From positions 62,001 through 126,000 of the forward strand of contig JJOH01000008.1 in the NCBI GenBank assembly GCA_000696115.1: DNA of 64,000 nucleotides. Reading direction: 5' to 3'. Position numbers and translations under genes: made by a program. Positions 25,355 through 35,906 of this stretch are shown in pieces; within the stretch, counting starts at the first letter, position 1; every line of letters starts with the position of its first letter. The DNA comes from Streptomyces olindensis (GTDB lineage Bacteria; Actinomycetota; Actinomycetes; Streptomycetales; Streptomycetaceae). The notes under the pieces were generated by a model. It was given only the letters and a program-made list of their open reading frames with translations, was not told where the DNA came from and did not search any database.

Positions 25355-27235
25355 TCAGCGCTTGCGGCGCCGGCCGCCCTTCCCCCCGCGGGCCGGGACC
25401 GCTGAGGCCTCCGCGGCAGGCTCCGCTCCCGTGCGGTCGGCCGAGACGACGAGCGCGGCCAGGGCCGTGGTGACCGGCACCGAGGCGACCAGGCCGATCG
25501 AACCGATCAACGTCCGCACGATCTCCTCCGCGACCAGCTCGCTGTTGGCGACGGTCCCCACACTGCTCTGCGCGATGGAGAACAGCAGCAGCAGCGGCAG
25601 CGCGGCACCCGCATAGGCGAGGACCAGCGTGTTCACGACCGAGGCGATGTGGTCGCGGCCGATCCGGATGCCCGCGCGGTAGAGCCCGCGCCAGCCCATC
25701 GACGGGTTGGCCTCGTGCAGCTCCCAGACCGCCGACGTCTGCGTGACCGTCACGTCGTCGAGCACACCGAGCGAACCGATGATGACGCCGGCGAGCAGCA
25801 GACCGCTCATGTCGATCGTCGGGTAGAGGCCGTGGATCAGACCGGTGTTGTCGTCGGTGTTGCCGGTGAGCGCGGCCCAGTCGATGAACACCGAGCCGAG
25901 GACACCGATCAGCAGCAGCGAGATGAGGGTGCCGATCACCGCCACGGATGTTCGCGCGGACAGGCCATGGCACAGATACAGCGCGATGAGCATGATGGCG
26001 CTCGCGCCCACCACCGCCACGACCAGCGGGTTCGAGCCCTGCAGGATCGCCGGGAGGATGAAGAAGTTCAGCACCAGGAAGCTTATCGCCAGCGCAACCA
26101 GGGCCATGACGCCCCGCAGCCGCCCGACGACCACGACCGCGAGGGCGAAGATGCCGGCGAGCAGTGCCAGGGGCAGTCGGCGGTTGACGTCGGTGACCGA
26201 GTACTGCAGGTCCCGCGGAGCGGAGGGCTCGTAGGCGACCACGACCTTCTGGCCCTCGTGCAGTTGGCGGGACTGGTCCGGCTGGACGATCTCCGTGAAG
26301 GTACGGCCCTTGTCGTCGCCGCTGTCGACCCGGATCGTCGCCCGCTTGCAGGTGCCGTTCTCCTGCTGCACCGCGGAGGAGCCCTCGGCGGTGGAGGTGT
26401 CACCGGTCGGCGGGACGCCCGAGGCACCGGCCTCCTTGCAGCTCACCTCGACGACCTTGGTGACCGTGGCCTGCTGGGTCTGCCGGTCGAAGCCGACGCC
26501 GGTGCGCTCGTGCGGCGGGGCGCCGCCCGGCCACAGCACGACGAGGCCGACCAGCACGGCCGCGGCGAACGGGATCAGGACCGCCGCGATGACCTTGCGC
26601 AGATGCAGGGAGACGGGCGTGGCCGGGCCATGGCTGTGACTGTGCGAATGCCCGTGTCCGCCGCCCGGTCCGGAGCCGTGTCCGCCACCTGGGCCGGAGC
26701 CGGAGCCGTGTCCGTGTCCGCCGCCCGGTCCGAAGCCGGAGCCGTGCCCGTGTCCGTCACCGCCGCCGGGGCCACCTCCGGAACCGGGGCCCTGCCCACC
26801 GGCGCGGCCAGGACCCTGCCCACCGGCCGGGCTGCCCTGTCCACCAGTGGGGCCACCCTGTCCACCCGCGGGACCGGGGCCTTGGCCACCGCCGTAGCCA
26901 GGCCCGTACGCACCGGTGGCGCCGAGGCCCTGCCCATCAGTGGAGCCGACGCCAGGGCCTCCGGGGGAACCCGGACCATGCCCACCGGCGGAGCCGACAC
27001 CATGCCCTCCGCCAGAACCGGCACCATGCTCACCGCCGGTCCTGGCACCGCTCCCGGCCCCGGGCCCGAAACTCGCACCGGTTCCATACCTGTGCCCCTG
27101 CCCCTGCCCCCGGGCAGGCGTATGCCCGGCCCCGGCGGTGAAATCATGGCCGTCTCCCGAGCCGTTACCGTTTCCGGCGCCGGATCCGCGGGGCGGCTCG
27201 GGCGGTGGATAAGGGGGACGCTGCGTCGTGGTCAC
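25355..27235 (-). CDS. YibE/F-family membrane protein with Gly-rich N-terminal region
   Basis: A 626-residue protein: a 205-residue N-terminal tract of Gly, Pro, His and Gln (repeats such as GPGGGHGHGSG and PAGGQG), one membrane segment (about 212-232), an extracytoplasmic beta domain (about 240-345), then a YibE/F core with seven or more membrane helices (about 350-600) containing GVLDDVTVTQTSAVWELHEANP. The family's role is unknown. The His-rich tract could bind metal. GTG start; no strong ribosome-binding site. Divergent from the thiC riboswitch. Confidence 0.85.
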   Translation of the reverse strand: MTTTQRPPYPPPEPPRGSGAGNGNGSGDGHDFTAGAGHTPARGQGQGHRYGTGASFGPGAGSGARTGGEHGAGSGGGHGVGSAGGHGPGSPGGPGVGSTDGQGLGATGAYGPGYGGGQGPGPAGGQGGPTGGQGSPAGGQGPGRAGGQGPGSGGGPGGGDGHGHGSGFGPGGGHGHGSGSGPGGGHGSGPGGGHGHSHSHSHGPATPVSLHLRKVIAAVLIPFAAAVLVGLVVLWPGGAPPHERTGVGFDRQTQQATVTKVVEVSCKEAGASGVPPTGDTSTAEGSSAVQQENGTCKRATIRVDSGDDKGRTFTEIVQPDQSRQLHEGQKVVVAYEPSAPRDLQYSVTDVNRRLPLALLAGIFALAVVVVGRLRGVMALVALAISFLVLNFFILPAILQGSNPLVVAVVGASAIMLIALYLCHGLSARTSVAVIGTLISLLLIGVLGSVFIDWAALTGNTDDNTGLIHGLYPTIDMSGLLLAGVIIGSLGVLDDVTVTQTSAVWELHEANPSMGWRGLYRAGIRIGRDHIASVVNTLVLAYAGAALPLLLLFSIAQSSVGTVANSELVAEEIVRTLIGSIGLVASVPVTTALAALVVSADRTGAEPAAEASAVPARGGKGGRRRKR

Positions 27236-27314
27236 CGACCGATCATCGCAAGAACGACGGGGGCCCTCTGTTCACCGCGCCAAGATTGCCGCTAGCGTGG
27301 AGGCACCTTTTGTA

Positions 27315-29274
<1,960 letters not shown>

Positions 29275-29349
29275 GCCGGCGTCCGCCGGCCGCGTAACGG
29301 AAACAGCACGGCGTACTGTGCCCGGCCCAAGATCCCTAAGGTCTCTGGC

Positions 29350-30453
29350 ATGGATGGGATCGATGTGGTCAACGGCGTCGTGGGCGCTGTACTCGGCATG
29401 TTGTTCGCCGTGCTGTTCCAGCAGCCGTTGCAGGACGCGTGGTACCGCCTGCGGAGACGCTCGACGAGCGCGATCCGCAGCGTGGGCCGGCGGGACGAGT
29501 CGGCGCCCGCCTGGCGGGCGTTCTCCCTCGGCCCGCTCCACACGTCCGCTCTCATCGTCGAGGGCGACGGAGAGTTGCCGATATCGCCCGAAACCGTCCA
29601 TGTGCATGTACTGGACGAGGAGGTGACCCTGCCCGAGGACATGACCGGCTGGCGGGACGAGATCGCCGAGGAGAGCGAGCGCCTGCAAGCCGAGGGACGC
29701 ACCCCCCTGTGGAACGGCCCCCGGTACGCGGTCGAATCCCTCGACATCTCCCGTACGGCCCTGGAGGAACGCCCCGAAGTCCACCTGCGGCTGCGGCCGA
29801 CCGACTACTACACCTTCCTCGCCGCACAGCAACTGGATCGCCGGCTCCCGGACGGTACGACGCCCAGGTCGCGCTATCTGGACCCGGACGAGCCGCTCAA
29901 GGCCCCGGCGTTCCTGCAGTGCAGCCTCGGGGTCAACATCGCGGTCGTCACCGCGGACGACATGCTCGTGGTGACCCAACGCAGCGACCGGGTCCGGATG
30001 GCACCTGGCGTCTGGAACTCCTCCGTCAACGAAGGTCTGTCACGCCACATCGACTCATCAGGGAGGAACGCACCTGACCTCCATGCCGTGGCGCGCCGCG
30101 GCATGCGGGAGGAACTGTCCCTGGAGGCCAACGAGTACACGCTCGACCTGCTGGCCTTCGTGCTGGACGTGGAGAGGAGGGGGTGGAGTGCGCACTTCTA
30201 CGCCAGGTTGCGGGAGCTCAAGAGCACGGATCTGCAAGCCCGGATGAGCAGGGGTGTCGCCGACCGCTGGGAGCACCAGACCATCGACTTCGTCCCCTTC
30301 CGGCCGACGACGGTGGTCAGGTACCTGCTGCGCGACGACCGCATCCACCGGTGGGCGTCGACGGCACCGGCGCTGTACCACCTCGCGCTGGTGCACGCCT
30401 TCAGCCGCCGCACGGTCGAACGGGTCGAGGCACAGATCCTCCGCCGACTGTGA
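29350..30453 (+). CDS. Membrane-anchored Nudix-like protein, unknown function
   Basis: A 367-residue protein with one N-terminal membrane helix (about 7-26, VVNGVVGAVLGMLFAVLF), a linker, and a C-terminal region (about 190-335) resembling a Nudix fold. In it, VNEGLSRHIDSSGRNAPDLHAVARRGMREELSL carries the REEL part of the Nudix box. The upstream Gly/Glu elements are degenerate, so catalysis is uncertain. ATG start. It lies between thiC and a strong terminator. Confidence 0.65.
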   Translation: MDGIDVVNGVVGAVLGMLFAVLFQQPLQDAWYRLRRRSTSAIRSVGRRDESAPAWRAFSLGPLHTSALIVEGDGELPISPETVHVHVLDEEVTLPEDMTGWRDEIAEESERLQAEGRTPLWNGPRYAVESLDISRTALEERPEVHLRLRPTDYYTFLAAQQLDRRLPDGTTPRSRYLDPDEPLKAPAFLQCSLGVNIAVVTADDMLVVTQRSDRVRMAPGVWNSSVNEGLSRHIDSSGRNAPDLHAVARRGMREELSLEANEYTLDLLAFVLDVERRGWSAHFYARLRELKSTDLQARMSRGVADRWEHQTIDFVPFRPTTVVRYLLRDDRIHRWASTAPALYHLALVHAFSRRTVERVEAQILRRL

Positions 30454-30509
30454 AACCACCGATGTGAAGCCACCGACCGCACAGATCCGGTGCCACAGGG
30501 CCGGAAGTC

Positions 30510-30554
30510 CGGCTTGCGCTCCCTGTGTTGCTCCCCGCGGGGGAGCGCAAGCCG
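30510..30554. terminator. Bidirectional terminator
   Basis: A perfect 14-bp stem (30510-30523 with 30541-30554) and a 17-nt loop between two convergent genes. Confidence 0.88.
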
Positions 30555-30581
30555 ACGGGCGCTGCGCAAGGGCGCCGACGG

Positions 30582-31442
30582 CTACTCCGGCTGGTGTTCC
30601 GGTCCTCCGAAGTCCGGGCTGGTGTAGTCCGGGCTGGTGAAGCTCGGCCGCGAGCCGCGGCTGCCGTCGTCCGGGCTGGTGAAACCCGGGCGGTCGTAGC
30701 CGAGGTGCGGCATGCGGCTGACCGGCGTGGACGGGGACGTGTGGTGCAGCGCGGCGGCCGCACCCGGGTCGGTGAGGGCCTCCCGCAGGAAGGGCAGGAT
30801 GCCCCGCTCCAGCAGGGCCTCACGCCAGTCCTCCCTGGCCCGGTCCACCTCCCGTTGCAGTTCGCCGTACGGACCGCTCTCGGCCGTCGGCTTGTTGCGC
30901 AGGGCGGTGAGCAGGAGTCCCACGGCGGCGACGAGGATCGCGACCGCGGTGACGGCGCCGAAGACCCAGCCCGTGGTGAGCAGGGTCTGGGCGAACGCCT
31001 GCCCGGGGTCGAGCATCCGCAGGATGTAGCCGACGAGCAGGAAGATCGCCGCCGCGGTGCCGGCCAGGACAGGGGCGAGGACGGCGACGACGGCGACGGC
31101 GCCCGCGCCTGCGGTCTCGGCGACCTCGCCCATCGTTGCGGCGAGCCCCGTCGCGCCCGTGCCCGGCTCGGAGGAGCCGGACTCGCGGACGGACGGCGAG
31201 GCGGAGGGAGCCGGGTGGCGCAGGTCCTCGCGGACCTTGACGTAGTGCTGGTATTCGGTCGACGCGGCCGCCGTGATGAGCGCGGTGGCGTTGAGTGCCA
31301 TGGTGCGCAGCTGTTCGGGGTTGAGCCGCTGACCGACAGCGGCCAGTTCCGGACGGTGTGGTGCGGAGCGCAGCGCCTCATCGAGGATCCGCTCGTATTC
31401 CTGGCGGTCCTCGCTCAGCAGGTGCTGCGGAACGCTGTTCAT
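30582..31442 (-). CDS. Hypothetical two-helix membrane protein with FTSPD repeats
   Basis: A 286-residue protein, not recognised. The N-terminal cytoplasmic part is helical (ILDEALRSAPHRPELAAVGQRL), there are two strong membrane segments (about 113-140 and 152-180), then a helical stretch and a Gly/Ser/Pro-rich tail with repeats FTSPD, FTSPD, YTSPD. Short DNA repeats (TCCGGGCTGGTG) underlie them. ATG at 31442 has GGGGGA five bases upstream, so it was preferred to the ATG at 31448. Confidence 0.7.
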   Translation of the reverse strand: MNSVPQHLLSEDRQEYERILDEALRSAPHRPELAAVGQRLNPEQLRTMALNATALITAAASTEYQHYVKVREDLRHPAPSASPSVRESGSSEPGTGATGLAATMGEVAETAGAGAVAVVAVLAPVLAGTAAAIFLLVGYILRMLDPGQAFAQTLLTTGWVFGAVTAVAILVAAVGLLLTALRNKPTAESGPYGELQREVDRAREDWREALLERGILPFLREALTDPGAAAALHHTSPSTPVSRMPHLGYDRPGFTSPDDGSRGSRPSFTSPDYTSPDFGGPEHQPE

Positions 31443-31631
31443 GTGCATCCCCCGATGCTCCGTAGGGCTTGGGGCTCGGCATGCTGACGAGCCGTCGGGC
31501 AGAAACGGAGGGGAGCCTGCTACGGATAAGCCGATGGTAGAGCGGTGGAGGTGGGCGGTGACAGGGGGTTTACCGAAATTGGCCCCTCACCGGTCCGGTC
31601 CTGTGACGGGGAACGCCTGCCCGGTGAGCGT

Positions 31632-32708
31632 TCACGTACCCAGCGGCAGTTGCTGGACCAGCAGCTTTCCGGCCATGGTCACGCCGCCGTCCATCGCGAT
31701 GGCGAGACCGTCGGCGTAGACGTGCGGTCCCTCGATGACGGGGTCGCCGCTGTCCTCGTCGTCCTCGGAGCCGACGTCGCCCACCAGATAGGGAATCGGG
31801 CTGTGGCCGTGAACGATGCGGGTGCCCCCGTACGTATCGAGCAGGGAGCGCACGGCGTCCGCGCCGCCCTCGTCGCGGAAGGAGAACCGCTTGGTGAACT
31901 TGCGGAACAGGTCCCAGACCTCGTCCGCGTCGTTGCGCGTGAGCGTCTCGCGGACGGTGTCGTTGACCTCTTCGATGGAGCGGCCGTAGTCGAGGTAGGC
32001 GGTGGTGTCGGAGTGCACGAGCAGGTGACCGTCGACCTCCTCGACGGCGTCCAGGCGGGACATCCACTGCAGGTGGTGGTCCTGGAGGCGGTCCATGTCG
32101 GTCTTCTGGCCGCCGTTGAGCAGCCAGGCCGCCTGGAAGGTGGCGGTGCCGGCGCCGGAGTTGACGGGGGTGTCGCCGAACCGCTTGGCGCCGAGCAGCA
32201 GCAGCTCGTGGTTGCCCATCAGCGCCTTGCAGTAGCCGCCGGCCGCGGCGGCTTCGGCGGAGAGCCGCATCACCAGGTCGATGACGCCGATGCCGTCCGG
32301 GCCGCGGTCGGTGAAGTCGCCGAGGAACCACAGCCGGGCGGTGCCCGCGCACCAGTTGCCCGCGGCGTCGAGCAGGCCCTTCTCCTGCAGGGCGGACACC
32401 AGTTCGTCGAGGTAGCCGTGCACGTCGCCCACGACGTACAGGGGGCCCTGCCCGGTGGAGGTCTGCGGGGCGGCGGCGGTCTCGGGGTCGACGGTCACCT
32501 GGACAGTGTCGCCCCGGTTGACGACGGGAAGGTCGCGCTGGGTCGGCGTGTAGCCCTCGGGGTAGGTCTCCTCGGGCGGCGGGGCGACCTCGCCGGGGTG
32601 GACGCTGTGGACGTACGGACCGGTCTCGTGGACGTACGCGGGCACCCGGAAGTCGCGCAACGTCGCCGTCCGCTCCACCTCGGGTCCCTGACCGGCCCCC
32701 TGAGTCAT
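31632..32708 (-). CDS. Calcineurin-like metallophosphoesterase
   Basis: A 358-residue metallophosphoesterase. All metal-binding motifs are seen: GDVHG (about 104), GDFTDRG (about 146), GNHE (about 179), and two later His motifs (LLVHSD, IVHGHSPI). It resembles PPP-type bacterial serine/threonine or diadenosine polyphosphate phosphatases. A 95-residue hydrophilic leader precedes it. ATG at 32708 with GGTGGAGGGG upstream. Same strand as the LacI gene upstream, separated by 308 bp. Confidence 0.88.
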   Translation of the reverse strand: MTQGAGQGPEVERTATLRDFRVPAYVHETGPYVHSVHPGEVAPPPEETYPEGYTPTQRDLPVVNRGDTVQVTVDPETAAAPQTSTGQGPLYVVGDVHGYLDELVSALQEKGLLDAAGNWCAGTARLWFLGDFTDRGPDGIGVIDLVMRLSAEAAAAGGYCKALMGNHELLLLGAKRFGDTPVNSGAGTATFQAAWLLNGGQKTDMDRLQDHHLQWMSRLDAVEEVDGHLLVHSDTTAYLDYGRSIEEVNDTVRETLTRNDADEVWDLFRKFTKRFSFRDEGGADAVRSLLDTYGGTRIVHGHSPIPYLVGDVGSEDDEDSGDPVIEGPHVYADGLAIAMDGGVTMAGKLLVQQLPLGT

Positions 32709-33016
32709 CGACCCCTCCACCATCGCGCCGCATCTGCACCGCATCGGACTGCCTGGTCGTAGCGGCCCGCCGGTGTCGTGGGCCCATCATAGGAATGCGG
32801 ATCGCGCCATGTGATGACCCAGGGGTGGTGAATCGGAGCAAGACTCCAGTTCACCGCGGCTTTCGCCCCGATTGAGCCGGGCTTTGACCACCGTGTGACC
32901 GTCCTCGCTTTCCTTCTCTTCGCGAGAACGATCCCTTCTCTCCGGGGGACCGGCCCCGTTTCTCCCCAGGAGAGCGACCTTCCCCTGACCGGGCAGCGGG
33001 CGTGCCCGGGCCGGAT
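32709..33016. other. 308-bp gap
   Basis: Between two same-strand genes. It holds AT-richer sequence near 32800-32940 but no recognisable gene or hairpin; probably the phosphatase promoter. Confidence 0.5.
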
Positions 33017-34129
33017 CTATGCCCCTTCGGGGGACCGCGGCGGGCTGACCGTCGTGCGCGGCGGGCGTCGCTGCGAGGACGTGCGCACGATCAGCTCCGT
33101 CGGTATCACCTGCTCGACCGGATGGTCGGATTCCACTCCCTCGATGGCGTCGATGAGGAGCTGCACCACCGCCGTGCCGATGCGGCGCGGCTTCAGGGAG
33201 AGCGTGGTGATCGGCGGCTCGGTGTTGGCGTACACGGTGGACTCGCTGCAGCAGACCAGCAGCAGGTCGTCGGGGACGCGCAGCCCGTAGCGGCGGGCGG
33301 CGGCGAGCAGGTCGGTGCCGTTCGGGTCGAACAGGCCGTAGACCGCGTCGGGCCGGTCGGGCCGGGCGAGGAGGCGGTCGGCGGCGACGGCGCCCGCGCA
33401 CGGATCGTGCGCCGGGTACGCCTCGTACACCGGGTCCTGGCCGACCCGCTCGCACCAGCGCAGGTAGGCGGTGGTCGACAGGTGGGTGTACGTGTCCGTG
33501 GTCGTGCCCGTCAGCAGGCCGATGCGGCGGGCGCCGGCGTCGGCCAGGTGGTCGAGGATGCCGAGGACGGCGGCCTCGTGGTCGTTGTCGACCCAGGCCG
33601 TGACCGGCAGCGAGCCGGCCGGGCGGCCGTCGGAGACGACCGGGAGGCCCTGCCGGACGAGCTCGCTGACGACCGGGTCCTGGTCGGAGGGGTCGATGAC
33701 GACCGTGCCGTCCAGGGCGACGTTCGACCACACGTCGTGGCGGGAGGTCGCGGGCAGGATGACGAGGGCGTAGCCGCGGGCGAGCGCGGCGGAGGTGGCG
33801 GCGCGCGCCATCTCGGCGAAGTACGCGAACTCGGTGAAGGTAAAAGGTTCATCACCGTACGTCGTCACGGTGAGGCCGATGAGGCCCGACTTGCCGGTAC
33901 GGAGGGTCCGGGCGGCGGCCGAGGGCCGGTAGCCCAGCCGGTCGGCGACCTCGCGGACGTGGCGCCGGGTGGCGTCCGGGAGCCTGCCCTTGCCGTTGAG
34001 GGCATCGGAGACGGTCGTGATGGAGACTCCGGCGGCGGCGGCCACGTCTCTGATACCCGCCCGACCCGGCCGACTGCCTCGACGTGAGGTTTCCGCGCGG
34101 CTCACCTGGTGCTTCCCTGCTGCTGTCAT
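33017..34129 (-). CDS. LacI-family transcriptional regulator
   Basis: A 370-residue LacI/GalR protein: an N-terminal HTH with hinge (IRDVAAAAGVSITTVSDALNGKGRLPDATRRHVREVADRLGYRPSAAARTLRTGKSGLIG, about 25-85) and a periplasmic-binding-like sugar domain (about 90-350) with the C-terminal PPITTLSLKPRRIGTAVVQLL. The effector is unknown, and no sugar gene lies nearby. ATG at 34129. Confidence 0.92.
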   Translation of the reverse strand: MTAAGKHQVSRAETSRRGSRPGRAGIRDVAAAAGVSITTVSDALNGKGRLPDATRRHVREVADRLGYRPSAAARTLRTGKSGLIGLTVTTYGDEPFTFTEFAYFAEMARAATSAALARGYALVILPATSRHDVWSNVALDGTVVIDPSDQDPVVSELVRQGLPVVSDGRPAGSLPVTAWVDNDHEAAVLGILDHLADAGARRIGLLTGTTTDTYTHLSTTAYLRWCERVGQDPVYEAYPAHDPCAGAVAADRLLARPDRPDAVYGLFDPNGTDLLAAARRYGLRVPDDLLLVCCSESTVYANTEPPITTLSLKPRRIGTAVVQLLIDAIEGVESDHPVEQVIPTELIVRTSSQRRPPRTTVSPPRSPEGA

Positions 34130-34560
34130 GGCGAGCCGATAGTAGGGCTCATGCGGCGGGGTAGTGCGGACGCATATGCGCGCGTTGACAGGCACGTTTC
34201 TGCATGATCGTTTGGCCTCAATTGCCATGGAAAACAAGGGCGTTGAGCGCTCTCATGGCAGTACGTGGCGTGGCGGCCCGCACGGGCCTGCCGAGGGGTC
34301 GAGGTTGCGAAGAGGTCTCAACTCACCTGCACGGGGGATGCGCGCCACGGCGTGCACCACCGGCGCGTAGATATATGTGTGGCGCGCCCCTGGATTCGTA
34401 CGCCTTCGTACGGCGATGCCCGTGATGTTGTCGGGGCGCAGGAGGTCGGTGGGCGTCGCTCTGCCGTGGCTATACGCAGCGGCGCGGAATCCTCATAAGG
34501 TGAGGAGTATTGGATGTCGGCGGCGGTCATGGGCCGCCGGTCTTCGCGAGGAGGACTGCG
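34130..34560. other. 431-bp divergent control region
   Basis: Between the LacI and aminotransferase genes. It contains short palindromes CGCATATGCG (about 34172-34181) and GAGCGCTC (about 34246-34253), the latter with the central CG typical of LacI-family operators, and a TTGACA. No gene is seen. Confidence 0.45.
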
Positions 34561-35640
34561 GTGAGCGAGACGAGCCCCAAGCTGCGCGCCGAGCTGGAGG
34601 GTATCCCCACCTACAAGCCGGGCAAGCCGGCCGCGGCCGGTGGGCCGGTGGCCTACAAGCTGTCCTCCAACGAGAACCCCTACCCGCCGCTTCCGGGTGT
34701 GATGGAGACCGTGACGGCGGCGGCGTGCAACTTCAACCGCTACCCGGACATGGCCTGCACGGCGCTGATGAACGAGCTGTCCGAGCGGTTCGGCGTTCCG
34801 CTGTCCCACCTGGCCACCGGCACCGGGTCGGTCGGTGTCGCCCAGCAGCTCATCCAGGCCACCGCCGGTCCCGGGGACGAGGTGATCTACGCCTGGCGGT
34901 CCTTCGAGGCGTACCCGATCATCACGCAGATCAGCGGAGCCACGTCGGTGCAGGTACCGCTGACCTCCGGGGACGTGCACGATCTCGACGCGATGGCGGA
35001 GGCGATCACCGACCGGACCCGGCTGATCTTCGTCTGCAACCCCAACAACCCGACCGGCACGGTCGTGCGCCGGGCGGAGCTGGAGCGGTTCCTCGACCGG
35101 GTGCCGGGTGATGTGCTGGTGGTGCTCGACGAGGCCTACCGGGAGTTCATCCGCGACCCCAAGGTGCCGGACGGTGTCGAGCTCTACCGCGACCGGCCCA
35201 ATGTCTGCGTCCTGCGGACCTTCTCCAAGGCGTACGGCCTGGCCGGCCTGCGGGTCGGGTTCGCCATCGCCCATGAGCCGGTGGCGGCGGCGTTGCGCAA
35301 GACGGCGGTGCCATTCGGTGTGAGCCAGCTCGCGCAGGAGGCGGCGATCGCCTCGCTGCGGGCCGAGGACGAGCTGTTCGGCCGGGTCGGCTCGCTGGTG
35401 TGCGAGCGCACGCGTGTGGTCGACGGACTGCGGGCCCAGGGCTGGACGGTGCCCGAGACGCAGGCCAACTTCGTGTGGCTGCGGCTGGGGGAGCGCACGG
35501 TCGCGTTCGCGGAGGCGTGTGAGCAGGCGGGCGTGATGATCCGGCCGTTCCCGGGTGAGGGTGTGCGGGTGACGGTCGGGGAGGCCGAGGGGAACGACAT
35601 CTTCCTCAAGGTGGCGGAAGGGTTCCGCAAGGAGCTCTAG
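34561..35640 (+). CDS. hisC: Histidinol-phosphate/aromatic aminotransferase
   Basis: A 359-residue class I/II PLP aminotransferase of the HisC family: [43 protein letters not shown], and the PLP-lysine motif [14 protein letters not shown]. In actinobacteria this second HisC-like enzyme is often annotated Pat or HisC2 and acts on phenylalanine or tyrosine; the two roles cannot be separated here. GTG at 34561, preceded by GAGGAGG. A strong hairpin follows. The cyd operon lies downstream. Confidence 0.88.
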   Translation: MSETSPKLRAELEGIPTYKPGKPAAAGGPVAYKLSSNENPYPPLPGVMETVTAAACNFNRYPDMACTALMNELSERFGVPLSHLATGTGSVGVAQQLIQATAGPGDEVIYAWRSFEAYPIITQISGATSVQVPLTSGDVHDLDAMAEAITDRTRLIFVCNPNNPTGTVVRRAELERFLDRVPGDVLVVLDEAYREFIRDPKVPDGVELYRDRPNVCVLRTFSKAYGLAGLRVGFAIAHEPVAAALRKTAVPFGVSQLAQEAAIASLRAEDELFGRVGSLVCERTRVVDGLRAQGWTVPETQANFVWLRLGERTVAFAEACEQAGVMIRPFPGEGVRVTVGEAEGNDIFLKVAEGFRKEL

Positions 35641-35660
35641 CAGCTGGGCGGGGAGTCGTG

Positions 35661-35697
35661 GCGGAGCCGGTCGGCGCTGGGCGCCGGCCGGCTCCGC
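35661..35697 (+). terminator. hisC terminator
   Basis: A 17-bp stem with one G-T wobble (35661-35677 with 35681-35697) and a 3-nt loop, 20 bp after the hisC stop. Confidence 0.85.
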
Positions 35698-35761
35698 GTG
35701 TGCGGGGAACGTCGTCGGACGCGGCGGTCGGCTGTCGGTGGGCGTCTGGTTCCGGGCGCCT

Positions 35762-35775
35762 GTTTCACGTGAAAC
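35762..35775. other. parS: parS 6
   Basis: Perfect GTTTCACGTGAAAC between hisC and cydA, about 94 bp upstream of the Rex operator (35869). Confidence 0.95.
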
Positions 35776-35868
35776 GGACACTCTCTCCGCCGAAGTGCCG
35801 GGGTTGACGAGCGTCACATGGGGCCCCCTCCATCCGTCGAAAGTGCGTGCTGCATAATGGCTTGTGAA

Positions 35869-35884
35869 TGTGAACGCTTTCACA
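35869..35884. promoter_or_regulatory. Rex operator (ROP) at cydA
   Basis: TGTGAACGCTTTCACA matches the Streptomyces Rex operator consensus TGTGAACGCGTTCACA at 15 of 16 bases. Rex represses cyd genes when NAD+/NADH is high, so low oxygen (high NADH) derepresses them. A second TTGTGAA lies immediately upstream (35862-35868), and CATAAT (35853-35858) may be the -10 element. Confidence 0.9.
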
Positions 35885-35906
35885 AGCGTATGTAAGGAGC
35901 GGCGAC

